NCBI GenBank assembly: GCA_963827545.1
Contig: CAWHBI010000036.1
Location: forward strand, 1-64,000
Direction of reading: 5' to 3'
From: AWTP1-13 sp963827545
GTDB taxonomy: Bacteria > Pseudomonadota > Alphaproteobacteria > Rhizobiales > Hyphomicrobiaceae
Length of the DNA stretch: 64,000 nt
Below, piece by piece: positions 24,031-32,533 of this stretch (position 1 is the first letter of the stretch; the number at the start of each line of letters is the position of its first letter). The notes below the pieces were generated by a model. That model was not told the DNA's origin and did no database searches. It saw only the letters and a program-made list of their open reading frames with translations. The translations under genes and the position numbers were made by a program.

Positions 24031-25530
24031 ATGCCGAACCTCATCAACATCAACCCGCGCATCACGGTAGTCGGCGTCGGTGGCGCCGGCGGCAACGTCG
24101 TCAACAACATGATCGCGGCGGGCCTTTCCGATGTCCAATTCGTGGTCGCAAACACCGACGTGCAGGCACTTGCCTCCTCGAAGGCCGAGAACCGGATCCA
24201 GCTCGGCGCGAGCCTGACCGAGGGCCTGGGAGCAGGCTCTGATCCCGAGATCGGCGAGGCCGCGGCCGAGGAGACAATAGAGGAGATCCGCTCGGCACTG
24301 TCCGGGTCGCACATGGTGTTCATCGCTTCGGGCATGGGTGGCGGCACGGGCACGGGCGCCGCCTATGTGTTCGCGCGTGAGGCCCACGAGCTGGGTATTC
24401 TCACCATCGCCGTCGTGACCAAGCCGTTCCAGTTCGAAGGCTCGCTCCGGCTGCGCAACGCCGAGGCCGGCATCGCCGAGTTGCGCAAGTATGCCGACAC
24501 CCTGCTGGTCATTCCCAACGAGAACCTGTTCCGCGTGGCCACCAACAAAACCACGTTCGCCGACGCCTTCGTCATGGCGGACCAGGTGATGTACTCGGGG
24601 ATCGTCAGCATCGCCGACCTGATCGTCAAAGAGGGACTGATCAACCTCGACCTGGCCGACGTCAGGACGGTCCTGGGCGGCATGGGTAGGGCGATGCTTG
24701 GCATGGGGGAGGCCTCCGGCGAGCAGCGCGCAACGCTTGCCGCCGAGGAGGCGATCGTGAACCCGCTGCTCGACGAGGTCACGCTTCGGGGTGCCAAAAG
24801 CCTGCTCCTGTGCATCACGGGCGGGCGCGATCTTACCCTGTGGGAGGTGGAGGAGGCGGCCAGCCGCGTGTGCCAGGAGGTGGACCCCGAGGCCAACATC
24901 ATCGTCGGAGCCACGTTCGACGAGGGTCTCGGCGACAGAATGCGCGTGTCGATTGTGGCCTCGGGAATGCCGAGGCCTGCTGCCGCGGAGCCCGCGCGCG
25001 AGCCGGAAACCCAAGCGTGGCTGCCGCGGTCGCAGCGAGACGCGGCCGGGGTGGTTGCTGCCGAGCCGTTCGGTCGGCGCCTGACCGACGCGATCAACGA
25101 GATCGAGCCTGACAGCAAAGCTCAGACCGCCGCCGCCAGGAGCCGCGCGAACGGCAAGGAGCGCCGCGCGCCGGTGGACGGCGAGCTCAAGAAAGACGGC
25201 CCGCCCAGGCTTCCGAGGCAGGCCTCGGCCCCGCGGCCCAAGAAGGCTGCGGGCGCAAAGAGGACGACCGCCACCGAGCCGTCACGGTTTCGGGAAATGC
25301 CCGACGGCGCGCCGCCGATCGAGACCAGGCGCCGCCCTCGGCGTCCCCCGCCGATTGAGAATTCTACCGCCTTCAGGTGGCCCGAGCCCGCAAATGGGGC
25401 CGAGGAACCTATGTCGCGCATGCCGGAGCTGGAGGCGCCGGTCCCGTACCACCGCGAGCCTCAGGCACCCCCGCGCAAACCCGGCTTCTTCCAGCGCCTG
25501 GGGTTTGGACGCATGAGGCGCGAAGCCTGA
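24031..25530 (+). CDS. ftsZ: FtsZ-family GTPase (orphan, with atypical C-terminal tail)
   Basis: The protein has 499 residues. Residues 9-318 form a complete FtsZ core: GGAGGN at 17-22, the tubulin signature GGGTGTG at 103-109, and the synergy/T7 loop NLDLAD at 205-210 with both aspartates, so GTP hydrolysis and polymerisation look intact. The tail (about 319-499) is Pro/Arg/Lys/Glu-rich and disordered. It ends in a basic amphipathic segment (FFQRLGFGRMRREA) rather than the conserved FtsA/ZipA-binding peptide, so contact with the divisome may differ or be replaced by membrane contact. ftsA, ftsQ and mur genes are absent; a ParA-like ATPase is directly upstream. It may be a second FtsZ. Confidence 0.9.
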   Translation: MPNLININPRITVVGVGGAGGNVVNNMIAAGLSDVQFVVANTDVQALASSKAENRIQLGASLTEGLGAGSDPEIGEAAAEETIEEIRSALSGSHMVFIASGMGGGTGTGAAYVFAREAHELGILTIAVVTKPFQFEGSLRLRNAEAGIAELRKYADTLLVIPNENLFRVATNKTTFADAFVMADQVMYSGIVSIADLIVKEGLINLDLADVRTVLGGMGRAMLGMGEASGEQRATLAAEEAIVNPLLDEVTLRGAKSLLLCITGGRDLTLWEVEEAASRVCQEVDPEANIIVGATFDEGLGDRMRVSIVASGMPRPAAAEPAREPETQAWLPRSQRDAAGVVAAEPFGRRLTDAINEIEPDSKAQTAAARSRANGKERRAPVDGELKKDGPPRLPRQASAPRPKKAAGAKRTTATEPSRFREMPDGAPPIETRRRPRRPPPIENSTAFRWPEPANGAEEPMSRMPELEAPVPYHREPQAPPRKPGFFQRLGFGRMRREA

Positions 25531-25571
25531 CCCGGCTTGCCGAGGCCCAGCGCGGAGTTTGGCCTGGGGTG

Positions 25572-26564
25572 TTAGCCCGTCTGCCTCAAGGCTGATAAAC
25601 GCTCTTCCCAACTCAGGGCGTGCCGCACGATGCCGTCCAGGTTGTCGTGATCCGGCGTCCAGCCCAGGCGCGATCGTATCTTTTCGGATGCGGCGACAAT
25701 GACTGCCGGGTCGCCCGGCCGGCGTGGCGCCAGGCGCACGTCGAAGCCGCGGCCGCACACCCGCTTCACGGCGTCGACCACCTCGAGGACCGAATACCCG
25801 CGGCCGTAGCCGCAATTGAAAACGTCGCTTTCGCCGCCCTCTCGCAGATGCCGCAGGGCCACCATATGCGCCCGCACCAGATCCGTGACGTGGATGTAGT
25901 CCCGCACGCAGGTCCCATCATCGGTCGGATAGTCCGTCCCGAAGACGTCGAGATGGCTGCGCTTGCCCAGCGCTGCCTCGCACGCAACCTTGATGAGGTG
26001 GGTGGCGCGAGGGGTCGACTGCCCCGATCGGCCACCGGGATCGGCGCCCGCCACGTTGAAATAGCGCAGCGCCACGTACCTCAGCGCATGCGCGCGCGCA
26101 GTGTCGGCCAGCATCATTTCGGTCATCAGCTTGGATGAGCCATAGGGTGACACCGGCTTGAGCGGATCGTCCTCTGAAACCGGCCTATCGCCCTGCATGC
26201 CGTAGACGGCGGCCGTCGACGAGAAAATGAACCTGACCACCCCGGACTTCACCGCGGCCTCGATAAGCGCGCGCGACTTTACCGTGTTGTTGAGATAGTA
26301 GCCGAGCGGATCGGCGACCGAATCGGGGACGACGATCGAGCTGGCGAAATGGACGATACTCTCCACGACTTCGGTTTCGATGATCCTCTGAACGAGCTGC
26401 TGGTCCCCCACGTCGCCCTCGACGAACCTAGCCGCCTTGGGCACCGCCCACGCCAGGCCGGTGGACAGATTGTCGAGAACGACGACCTTCTCTCCCGCAT
26501 CCAGGAGCTCAAGCGCCATGTGGCTGCCGATGTATCCGGCTCCGCCTGTCACGAGAACGGTCAT
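25572..26564 (-). CDS. galE: UDP-glucose 4-epimerase
   Basis: The protein has 330 residues, normal for GalE. An extended short-chain dehydrogenase fold is shown by GGAGYIG at 7-13 (NAD), the FSSTAAVYG segment near 114-122 with the catalytic Ser/Thr, and Y141-x-x-x-K145 in PYGSSK. Sugar-nucleotide motifs follow (LRYFNVAGADP, CVRDYIHVTDL, FNCGYGRGYSVLEV). It interconverts UDP-glucose and UDP-galactose for surface polysaccharide. It is divergent from ugd, which uses the same UDP-glucose. AGGA precedes the start. Confidence 0.95.
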   Translation of the reverse strand: MTVLVTGGAGYIGSHMALELLDAGEKVVVLDNLSTGLAWAVPKAARFVEGDVGDQQLVQRIIETEVVESIVHFASSIVVPDSVADPLGYYLNNTVKSRALIEAAVKSGVVRFIFSSTAAVYGMQGDRPVSEDDPLKPVSPYGSSKLMTEMMLADTARAHALRYVALRYFNVAGADPGGRSGQSTPRATHLIKVACEAALGKRSHLDVFGTDYPTDDGTCVRDYIHVTDLVRAHMVALRHLREGGESDVFNCGYGRGYSVLEVVDAVKRVCGRGFDVRLAPRRPGDPAVIVAASEKIRSRLGWTPDHDNLDGIVRHALSWEERLSALRQTG

Positions 26565-26651
26565 TGCATGGTCCTATGGCATGAGCTTCGCAGTGGCGGC
26601 GGATTGCAGAAGGAGCTGGTCAAACATACTTTCAGGTCGATCGCGACGTCC

Positions 26652-26719
26652 TAGAGCAAAAAGATCTGGTTTCTGAATCGAAGCGCTTGGCTTCGATCAT
26701 GGAACGTGAATCTTGCTCT
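26652..26719. repeat. Nested palindromic element in the galE-ugd intergenic region
   Basis: Outer ends AGAGCAA and TTGCTCT are inverted, and inside is a perfect 8-bp inverted repeat ATCGAAGC / GCTTCGAT (26677-26684 and 26690-26697). Elements that open with TAGAGCA and carry an inner hairpin are widespread between genes in Hyphomicrobiales. The rest of the 387 bp divergent gap (26565-26951) shows no gene and should hold the galE and ugd promoters. Confidence 0.6.
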
Positions 26720-26951
26720 CAAGTCTATGAATAGAGCAGGATTTACGCTTCGGCCGCCACTTCGCGATCGGGACGCTTAGAGTCCAGCCGTAGCAGAAAA
26801 GTACCACCCGAGGAGGGTAGAAGTGCGCGAACACGGTGGCGCAGGCCTACGAGCACATGGTTACCAACCGACCGTTGGTCGCAGCCCTTGCGCCAGCTGC
26901 ACCGTTTTGCTGTGATCGCAAGACTTTGCTGCGCATCGCCCAGGAGATCTC

Positions 26952-28310
26952 ATGAAAGTCTGCATGATTGGCGCCGGCTACGTCGGCTTGGTGTCAGCGG
27001 CGTGCTTTTCCGAGTTCGGCTGGACCGTCAAGTGCGTCGACAAGGACCCGAGCAAGCTCGAAGCGCTGCAGCGCGGAGAGATCCCGATCTACGAGCCTGG
27101 GCTCGATGATCTCGTGCGCAGGAATGCGGCGTCCGGGCGTCTCCAGTTTTCCGACAGCATGAAGACGGCGGTCGCGGAGGCCGACATCGTCTTGCTGGCG
27201 GTCGGGACGCCGACGCGGCCGAGCGATCGCCATGCCGATCTGAGTTTCGTGTTCGCGGCCGCCGAGGAAGCCGCGCCGTTCCTCAGCGACTTCACCGTCA
27301 TTGCGACGAAATCTACCGTGCCCGTGGGCACGAGCCGCGAGATCGAGCAGCGCGTGCGACGTTTGCGTCCCGACGCCGATTTCGCAGTCTGCTCCAACCC
27401 GGAGTTCTTGCGCGAAGGCTCGGCGATCCAGGATTTCATGCACCCCGACCGTGTCCTCGTCGGTTGCGACGATGCGCGGGCCGAAGAGGTGATGCGGCGC
27501 CTCTACAAGCCGCTGGCCCTGCGAAGCACGCCCGTCATGTTCGTCAGCCGCGAGTCCGCGGAAGTCGCCAAGTATGCCGCCAATGCGTTTCTTGCGATGA
27601 AGATCAGCTACATGAACGAGATGGCCGACCTGTGCGAGCGCGTCGGCGCAGACATCCAGGAAGTCGCGGACGCGATGGGCAGGGACCGCCGAATCGGCGA
27701 CAAGTTTCTGCATCCCGGGCCAGGATACGGCGGCTCCTGCCTACCCAAGGATGTGGCGGCGCTGGTGCGAACCGCGCGCGAGCAGCGTTCGCCGTTGACC
27801 ATTCTCGAGCAGGTCCACCACGTCAACGAGGAACGCAAGATCGACATGGTGAACCGCATCGAGCGCGCAGCCGGCGGCACCGTGCGGGACAAGGTGATCG
27901 GGGTGCTGGGCGCCACGTTCAAACCCAATACCGACGACATGCGCGAGGCAGCCAGCCTGACCATCGTTCCCCTTCTGACCGGCAAGGGGGCGCAGGTCAG
28001 CATCTACGATCCGCAGGGGTGGCGGCACGGCCCTGCCCTGCTGGAGGGCGCGAAATGGTGCAAGAGCGCGTTCGAAGCCGCAAAGCAGGCCGATGTCGTC
28101 GTTGTCCTGACCGAGTGGAACGAGTTCAGGGCCATCGATCTCGACGAGCTCAAGCGCACGATGCGAGGGGATCTTCTCGTCGATACCCGCAATATCTACC
28201 AGCCCGACCAAGCGCTCGCGGCGGGCTTGCGCTATCTCGGGATTGGGCGCGCAACGGAGGTCGCCGAAGTCACGCCCTCTTCTTCCGCACGGCAGCGGGC
28301 GTCCGGTTGA
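26952..28310 (+). CDS. ugd: UDP-glucose 6-dehydrogenase
   Basis: The protein has 452 residues. The NAD site GAGYVG is at 7-12. SNPEFLREGSAIQDF (148-162) and the catalytic GPGYGGSCLPKD with Cys263 are intact, and GATFKPNTDDMREA marks the UDP-binding third domain. It oxidises UDP-glucose twice to UDP-glucuronate, a precursor of exopolysaccharide and LPS uronic acids. AGGAGATCTC gives a good ribosome site. It is divergent from galE and convergent with the NdvA-like operon. Confidence 0.96.
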   Translation: MKVCMIGAGYVGLVSAACFSEFGWTVKCVDKDPSKLEALQRGEIPIYEPGLDDLVRRNAASGRLQFSDSMKTAVAEADIVLLAVGTPTRPSDRHADLSFVFAAAEEAAPFLSDFTVIATKSTVPVGTSREIEQRVRRLRPDADFAVCSNPEFLREGSAIQDFMHPDRVLVGCDDARAEEVMRRLYKPLALRSTPVMFVSRESAEVAKYAANAFLAMKISYMNEMADLCERVGADIQEVADAMGRDRRIGDKFLHPGPGYGGSCLPKDVAALVRTAREQRSPLTILEQVHHVNEERKIDMVNRIERAAGGTVRDKVIGVLGATFKPNTDDMREAASLTIVPLLTGKGAQVSIYDPQGWRHGPALLEGAKWCKSAFEAAKQADVVVVLTEWNEFRAIDLDELKRTMRGDLLVDTRNIYQPDQALAAGLRYLGIGRATEVAEVTPSSSARQRASG

Positions 28311-28335
28311 GGTAGATAGCCGCCGTGACCTGCGG

Positions 28336-30102
28336 CTACGGCGCGGCCAGCTGCTCGATCTCGGCAGTCTCCTCGCCGGGCACGGTAAAACCACCTTCGG
28401 CAACCAGCCGGGCAAACAGGCCCTTGCCGGCGGCCAGCTCGCGGAATGTTCCGCGCTCGATGATGTGACCGCCATCCAGCACCAGGATGAGATCGGCGTT
28501 GGCGACGGTGGAGAGCCGGTGGGCGATGATGAGGGTGGTGCGGCCGCTCCGCAGGCGATCCAGCGCCCGCTTGATGCGGGCTTCCGTCTCCACATCCAGC
28601 GCGCTGGTAGCCTCGTCGAGAATGAGGATCGGCGCATTCTTCAGGATGGCGCGGGCGATGGCGATGCGCTGGCGCTCGCCGCCTGACAGCGAGGCGCCGC
28701 GCTCGCCGATGACGAACTGATAGCCGCCCGGCTTCTTCATAATGAAATCGTGCGCCTCGGCGAGGCGCGCGGCGTCCTCCACTTCAGCATCGGCGGCATC
28801 GGACCGACCGACGCGGATGTTCTCGGCAATCGACCGGTTGAACAGGCCCGCGTCCTGGAACACCACCGCCATGTTGTGGCGCAGCGAGTTGAGCGTCACG
28901 TCGCCGATGTCGGTGCCGTCGACCATGATGCGGCCGGAGTCCGGTGCACGCAGGCGCTGCAGAAGGGCCAGCGTGGTCGTCTTGCCGGCGCCGGTTGGAC
29001 CGACCAGCGCAACCGTCTTGCCGGCTGCGGCCTCGAAACTGACGCCGAATACGCCCTGGTCGCTGTTCCTGAAGCGAAACGTGACATTCTCGTAGCGGAC
29101 GTTGCCGGCCACGTTGTCGAGCGGCCTTGCATCCGGCTTCTCGCGCACGCCTTCGGTCGCATCGAGCAGGTCGAAGAAGCTGCGCAGCGTCGGTGCGTAC
29201 TGGAAGATGCGAACGGCGAAGCCCGACAGCAGGTCGAGCTTGCCGATCATGACGGCAGCGAAGCCGACGAAGGCCACGATCTCGCCGACGGTAATCTGTT
29301 TGCGCCCGACCAGCACGGCGCCGACGGCATATATGAGGACCACCGCGATGGTGGCGGCGGTGCGCGTCAGCACGGTGAGCAGCCCCCACCAGGTGAGGAC
29401 CGGGTATTGCGCCGCGAGCAGCTCGGCCATGATCGAGCGCATCGCCTGCGCCTCGGAAGTGAAGCGCGCGTAGCTCTGCACGACCGTGACGTTGCCGAGC
29501 ACGTCGCCGACGCGGCCGTAGACGTTGTTGTGATATTGCTCCACCGCCGCCTGCCCGGTGCTGGTCTTCTGCGCCACCAACACGTTGGCAAGCACATAGA
29601 CGACGGCAAGCGCCGCCAGGATCAGGGCCATGGTGGCATTCATGTAGATGGCGGTCGGTATCAGCACCAGGATGCCGATCAGCGCGACGAACTGCTCGCG
29701 CAGGAAGGACAGCCAGTTCCAGAACAGGGCGTCAGTGCCGGCCAGGATGGTGCGCACCACGGCGCCCGAACCCTTCTCGGCGTGATAGCTGATGGGGAGG
29801 ATGATGGCATGCTCGAACGCCTGTCCGAGTGCGGCGAGGCGGCGCCGGTGCGCCAACCTGTCGGCCAACACCGCCACGATGACGCCGGCGAGAATGCCGA
29901 TGAGACCCACCAGCGCCCACAAACCGATGATGGGAAAGGCTCCGACCCCGAGCACCAGGGCGTCCACCACACGCGCGAGCAGCACCTGCTCGGCGATCGG
30001 CACGATGCCAAGCGCGATGCCGGCCAGCACGACCCAGAAGGTCTGGCCGCGCTCGGCGACGAGCATCGAGAGAGCGCGCTTGTAGACGGCCCGGATCGAC
30101 AT
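28336..30102 (-). CDS. ndvA: NdvA-type beta-glucan ABC exporter (fused permease-ATPase)
   Basis: The protein has 588 residues. Six membrane helices occupy about 1-300 (FWVVLAGIALGIVPIAEQVLLARVVDAL and so on), then an ATPase with Walker A GPTGAGKTT, LSGGERQR signature, Walker B ILILDEATSALD and the switch His in IIAHRLSTV. Its pattern follows rhizobial NdvA/ChvA, which exports cyclic beta-1,2-glucan to the periplasm (ADRLAHRRR, then SYHAEKGSGA, then AAQYPVLTWW). No NdvB synthase is in the window, but opgH lies 12 kb away and could supply another glucan. It starts 8 bp after the preceding gene, at the end of a minus-strand operon. Confidence 0.9.
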   Translation of the reverse strand: MSIRAVYKRALSMLVAERGQTFWVVLAGIALGIVPIAEQVLLARVVDALVLGVGAFPIIGLWALVGLIGILAGVIVAVLADRLAHRRRLAALGQAFEHAIILPISYHAEKGSGAVVRTILAGTDALFWNWLSFLREQFVALIGILVLIPTAIYMNATMALILAALAVVYVLANVLVAQKTSTGQAAVEQYHNNVYGRVGDVLGNVTVVQSYARFTSEAQAMRSIMAELLAAQYPVLTWWGLLTVLTRTAATIAVVLIYAVGAVLVGRKQITVGEIVAFVGFAAVMIGKLDLLSGFAVRIFQYAPTLRSFFDLLDATEGVREKPDARPLDNVAGNVRYENVTFRFRNSDQGVFGVSFEAAAGKTVALVGPTGAGKTTTLALLQRLRAPDSGRIMVDGTDIGDVTLNSLRHNMAVVFQDAGLFNRSIAENIRVGRSDAADAEVEDAARLAEAHDFIMKKPGGYQFVIGERGASLSGGERQRIAIARAILKNAPILILDEATSALDVETEARIKRALDRLRSGRTTLIIAHRLSTVANADLILVLDGGHIIERGTFRELAAGKGLFARLVAEGGFTVPGEETAEIEQLAAP

Positions 30103-30110
30103 GGTTGCTG

Positions 30111-30683
30111 TCAGGCGGCCCGCTTGCGGTAGACCTTCAGGGTCTTGAAGTCGGGGGCAGGTTCGAAGGGACGCACCTTGATGAGCTCCTGCGCCACGGC
30201 CTCGGCTTTGTCGTAGGCGAACGAGCCCGTGTAGAACAGGATTTCTCCGCCAGCCTTCACCTTGTCCGCCAGCAGCAGCGTCATCTCGAGATCTGTGAGC
30301 GCGCCGTAGCTGTCGTTCTCGGGCGTGCGGAACTCGCCCACATGGAACAGCGCGACGTAATCGAACTCGGGCAAGAGCCGGCCGTCGAGCTGGTAGATGT
30401 CGCCGAAATAGGCCTTGTAGGTGTGCCCCAACCGCGGGTTCTTGATCAGCAGCTCCACATAGTCGTCGTACTCCTGCGGCGAGGCCGTGATGCCGAGGAC
30501 GGCATTATTCGCGCCGTTCTCGGCAGCCTTGAGCCCGACGATGTGGTGGTTGCCAGTGCCGAAGTGGAAGATGGCCGCGTTCCTGACCTTCTTTTCCTCG
30601 AGATACTGCACGAAGTGCAGATCGCACGGGCACTGCGCCTCATCGAGGCTCCACGTCTCGTTCCAGTAGTTCAGCTTGTTCAT
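30111..30683 (-). CDS. Hypothetical protein with methyltransferase-like Rossmann core
   Basis: The protein has 190 residues with start at 30683 (MNKLNYWNETW); the longer frame to 30848 runs into the upstream gene and is rejected. NAAIFHFGTGNHHIVGL resembles motif I of class I SAM-dependent methyltransferases, with EFDYVALFHVGEFR and AGGEILFYTGSF as later strands, but no substrate clue is visible. CPCDLHFVQYLEE near the N-terminus has two close cysteines. It sits between the two ABC transporters in the operon, 8 bp before ndvA, so a role in the exported glycan or its regulation is possible. Confidence 0.75.
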   Translation of the reverse strand: MNKLNYWNETWSLDEAQCPCDLHFVQYLEEKKVRNAAIFHFGTGNHHIVGLKAAENGANNAVLGITASPQEYDDYVELLIKNPRLGHTYKAYFGDIYQLDGRLLPEFDYVALFHVGEFRTPENDSYGALTDLEMTLLLADKVKAGGEILFYTGSFAYDKAEAVAQELIKVRPFEPAPDFKTLKVYRKRAA

Positions 30684-30723
30684 CGAGCGTGCGCCCCGAA
30701 GGGCTCTCCAGTGGTTCGCTTTG

Positions 30724-32517
30724 CTACGTCGCATCCGCCAGCGCAGGAGCGCGGGCCGGCACGAGCACGGCGCCGTGTGCATTGCGCTCCAGCGCGAAGT
30801 GACGATCGTGCTGCCCGTCCGGAGCCGGCCGCTGGCCGAGGCTGACAATGGTGGCGCCGGGAAGATCGCTCTTGAGGCGGGCGAGCAGGGTCGCCTGCAC
30901 GGGCTCCTCCAGCGCAGACAGCGCGTCGTCCAGAATGACCACCTGCGGCTTGTGGATCAGCAGGCGCGCGATGGCCAGGCGCTGGCGCTCGCCGTTGGCC
31001 AGCACCTGGTCCCAGCGTGCGACCTCGTCGAGACGCGCGGCGAGTGCGCCTAGTCCCACACGCTCCAGCGCCGCCGCCAGCCTGTCGTTGCCCACCGCAA
31101 GGTCGGGCTCCGGGTAGAACAGTGCGCCCTTGAGCGAGCCCAGCGGCAGGTAGCTCTTCTGCGGCGTGATCATGACACGCGCGCCGTCCGGCACATGGAA
31201 GGTGCCGCACGCACGTGGCCACAGGCCCGCGAGCACGCGCACGAGAACCGATTTCCCCGTGCTGGATTCGCCGCTGATGTGCACTGCCTCGCCGGGCTCG
31301 ACCGCCAGGTTGGCGCCGGTGATCAGAGGGCGGCCGCTGCCATCGGCAATCGCGACATCGTGGAGGGAAACGCTGGCGCCTGCGGCGTCCAGCAGCTTCG
31401 TCCTGGCTTGCACGGGGATCTCTTGGTCGACTGCATCGCAGGCGGTGACGATGTCCATCACGCGGCGTGCCGAGGCGTACCACTCGGCGACGCGGTTGTA
31501 GTTGTCGACCACCCAAGAGATGGCGATCTGCACCTGCACGAAGGCCGCGGCCAGCTGCGTCACCTGGCCCAGGGTCAGCTCGCCGGCGAGGTATTTGGGA
31601 GCAGCGAACAGCAACGGGACCACGGGAATCATGGGACCCGAAGCATTGGTGATCCAAGTCAGATGTCCGTGCTGCCAGACGATGGCCATCCAGCGCGCAA
31701 CCACGGTCTGGTAGAAGCGCCCAAGGATCGCCTGCTCATAGCGTGCGCCGTTCATCAGCGCCACGCTTTCGGCGTTGTCGCGGATGCGCATCATGCCGAA
31801 ACGGAAGTAGCCTTCCGCCTCGTTCTTGCGGCCGACGTAGCCGACCAGCGGCGCGCCGACCCACAGCATGAGGCCGGAGGCAATGACGCCGTAGGCGAGC
31901 GCCAGCCAGACCATGTAGGCAGGGATGGTGATCGGACCGGTGCCGGCGAGATCGAAGGTGATGGACCCGCCGACCGTCCACAGGATGGAGATGAACGCCG
32001 CCGCTCCCACCACCGCGAGCACGAGGCCTATGCCGAGGTCGACCAGCGGCTCGGTGGCCCAGCGCGTGTCGTCGGAGATGCGATACTCGGGGTTGGGCGG
32101 CTCCTTGCCCGTGACGTTGAGGTGATAGAAACGCTGGTTGCCGAGCCAGCGCTCGACCAGCCGCTCGACGATCCAGGCGCGCCAGCGCACCTGCAGGGTC
32201 TCGCGCGTGAGCACGATGCCGACGCCGATCGCGGCCATGGCCACGATGATCAGCGCGAACACCAGGATGGAGCTGGTGAAGGCTTCGACGTCGCGGGCTT
32301 CCAGGCTGTCGAAGAACCAGCGGTTCCAGTGGTTCATGGCCACGGTGGCGGCGGTGGACAGGATGAGGAAGCCACCCAGACCCAGTGTCAGCGTCCAGGC
32401 GCTCAGCCTCGTCTCGCCTCGCCAGTAGCCGCCTGCGAACTTGCCGAAGGCGCCCACAACGCGGGGGTCCAGCTTGAAGCCCGGGGCATCCGGGGCTTGG
32501 AAGTGATCAGCGCTCAT
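30724..32517 (-). CDS. YddA/SbmA-BclA-like ABC transporter (fused permease-ATPase)
   Basis: The protein has 597 residues. The membrane half has YWRGETRLSAWTLTLGLGGF and the conserved RWRAWIVERLVERWLGNQRFYHL, hallmarks of the ABC_membrane_2 group that includes SbmA/BacA, YddA and the rhizobial peptide importer BclA. The ATPase half has Walker A GESSTGKSV, Walker B VVILDDALSALE and a degenerate signature LANGERQR instead of LSGGQ. Family members import peptides or export very-long-chain acyl compounds, and some confer sensitivity or tolerance to antimicrobial peptides. It lies 16 bp after the GT-C-like gene. Confidence 0.87.
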   Translation of the reverse strand: MSADHFQAPDAPGFKLDPRVVGAFGKFAGGYWRGETRLSAWTLTLGLGGFLILSTAATVAMNHWNRWFFDSLEARDVEAFTSSILVFALIIVAMAAIGVGIVLTRETLQVRWRAWIVERLVERWLGNQRFYHLNVTGKEPPNPEYRISDDTRWATEPLVDLGIGLVLAVVGAAAFISILWTVGGSITFDLAGTGPITIPAYMVWLALAYGVIASGLMLWVGAPLVGYVGRKNEAEGYFRFGMMRIRDNAESVALMNGARYEQAILGRFYQTVVARWMAIVWQHGHLTWITNASGPMIPVVPLLFAAPKYLAGELTLGQVTQLAAAFVQVQIAISWVVDNYNRVAEWYASARRVMDIVTACDAVDQEIPVQARTKLLDAAGASVSLHDVAIADGSGRPLITGANLAVEPGEAVHISGESSTGKSVLVRVLAGLWPRACGTFHVPDGARVMITPQKSYLPLGSLKGALFYPEPDLAVGNDRLAAALERVGLGALAARLDEVARWDQVLANGERQRLAIARLLIHKPQVVILDDALSALEEPVQATLLARLKSDLPGATIVSLGQRPAPDGQHDRHFALERNAHGAVLVPARAPALADAT

Positions 32518-32533
32518 GGGAGGTCACGGGGGA

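Noticed and set aside
28750..30132. 460-codon open frame on the plus strand
   Set aside because: Shadow of ndvA; no motifs, no ribosome site.
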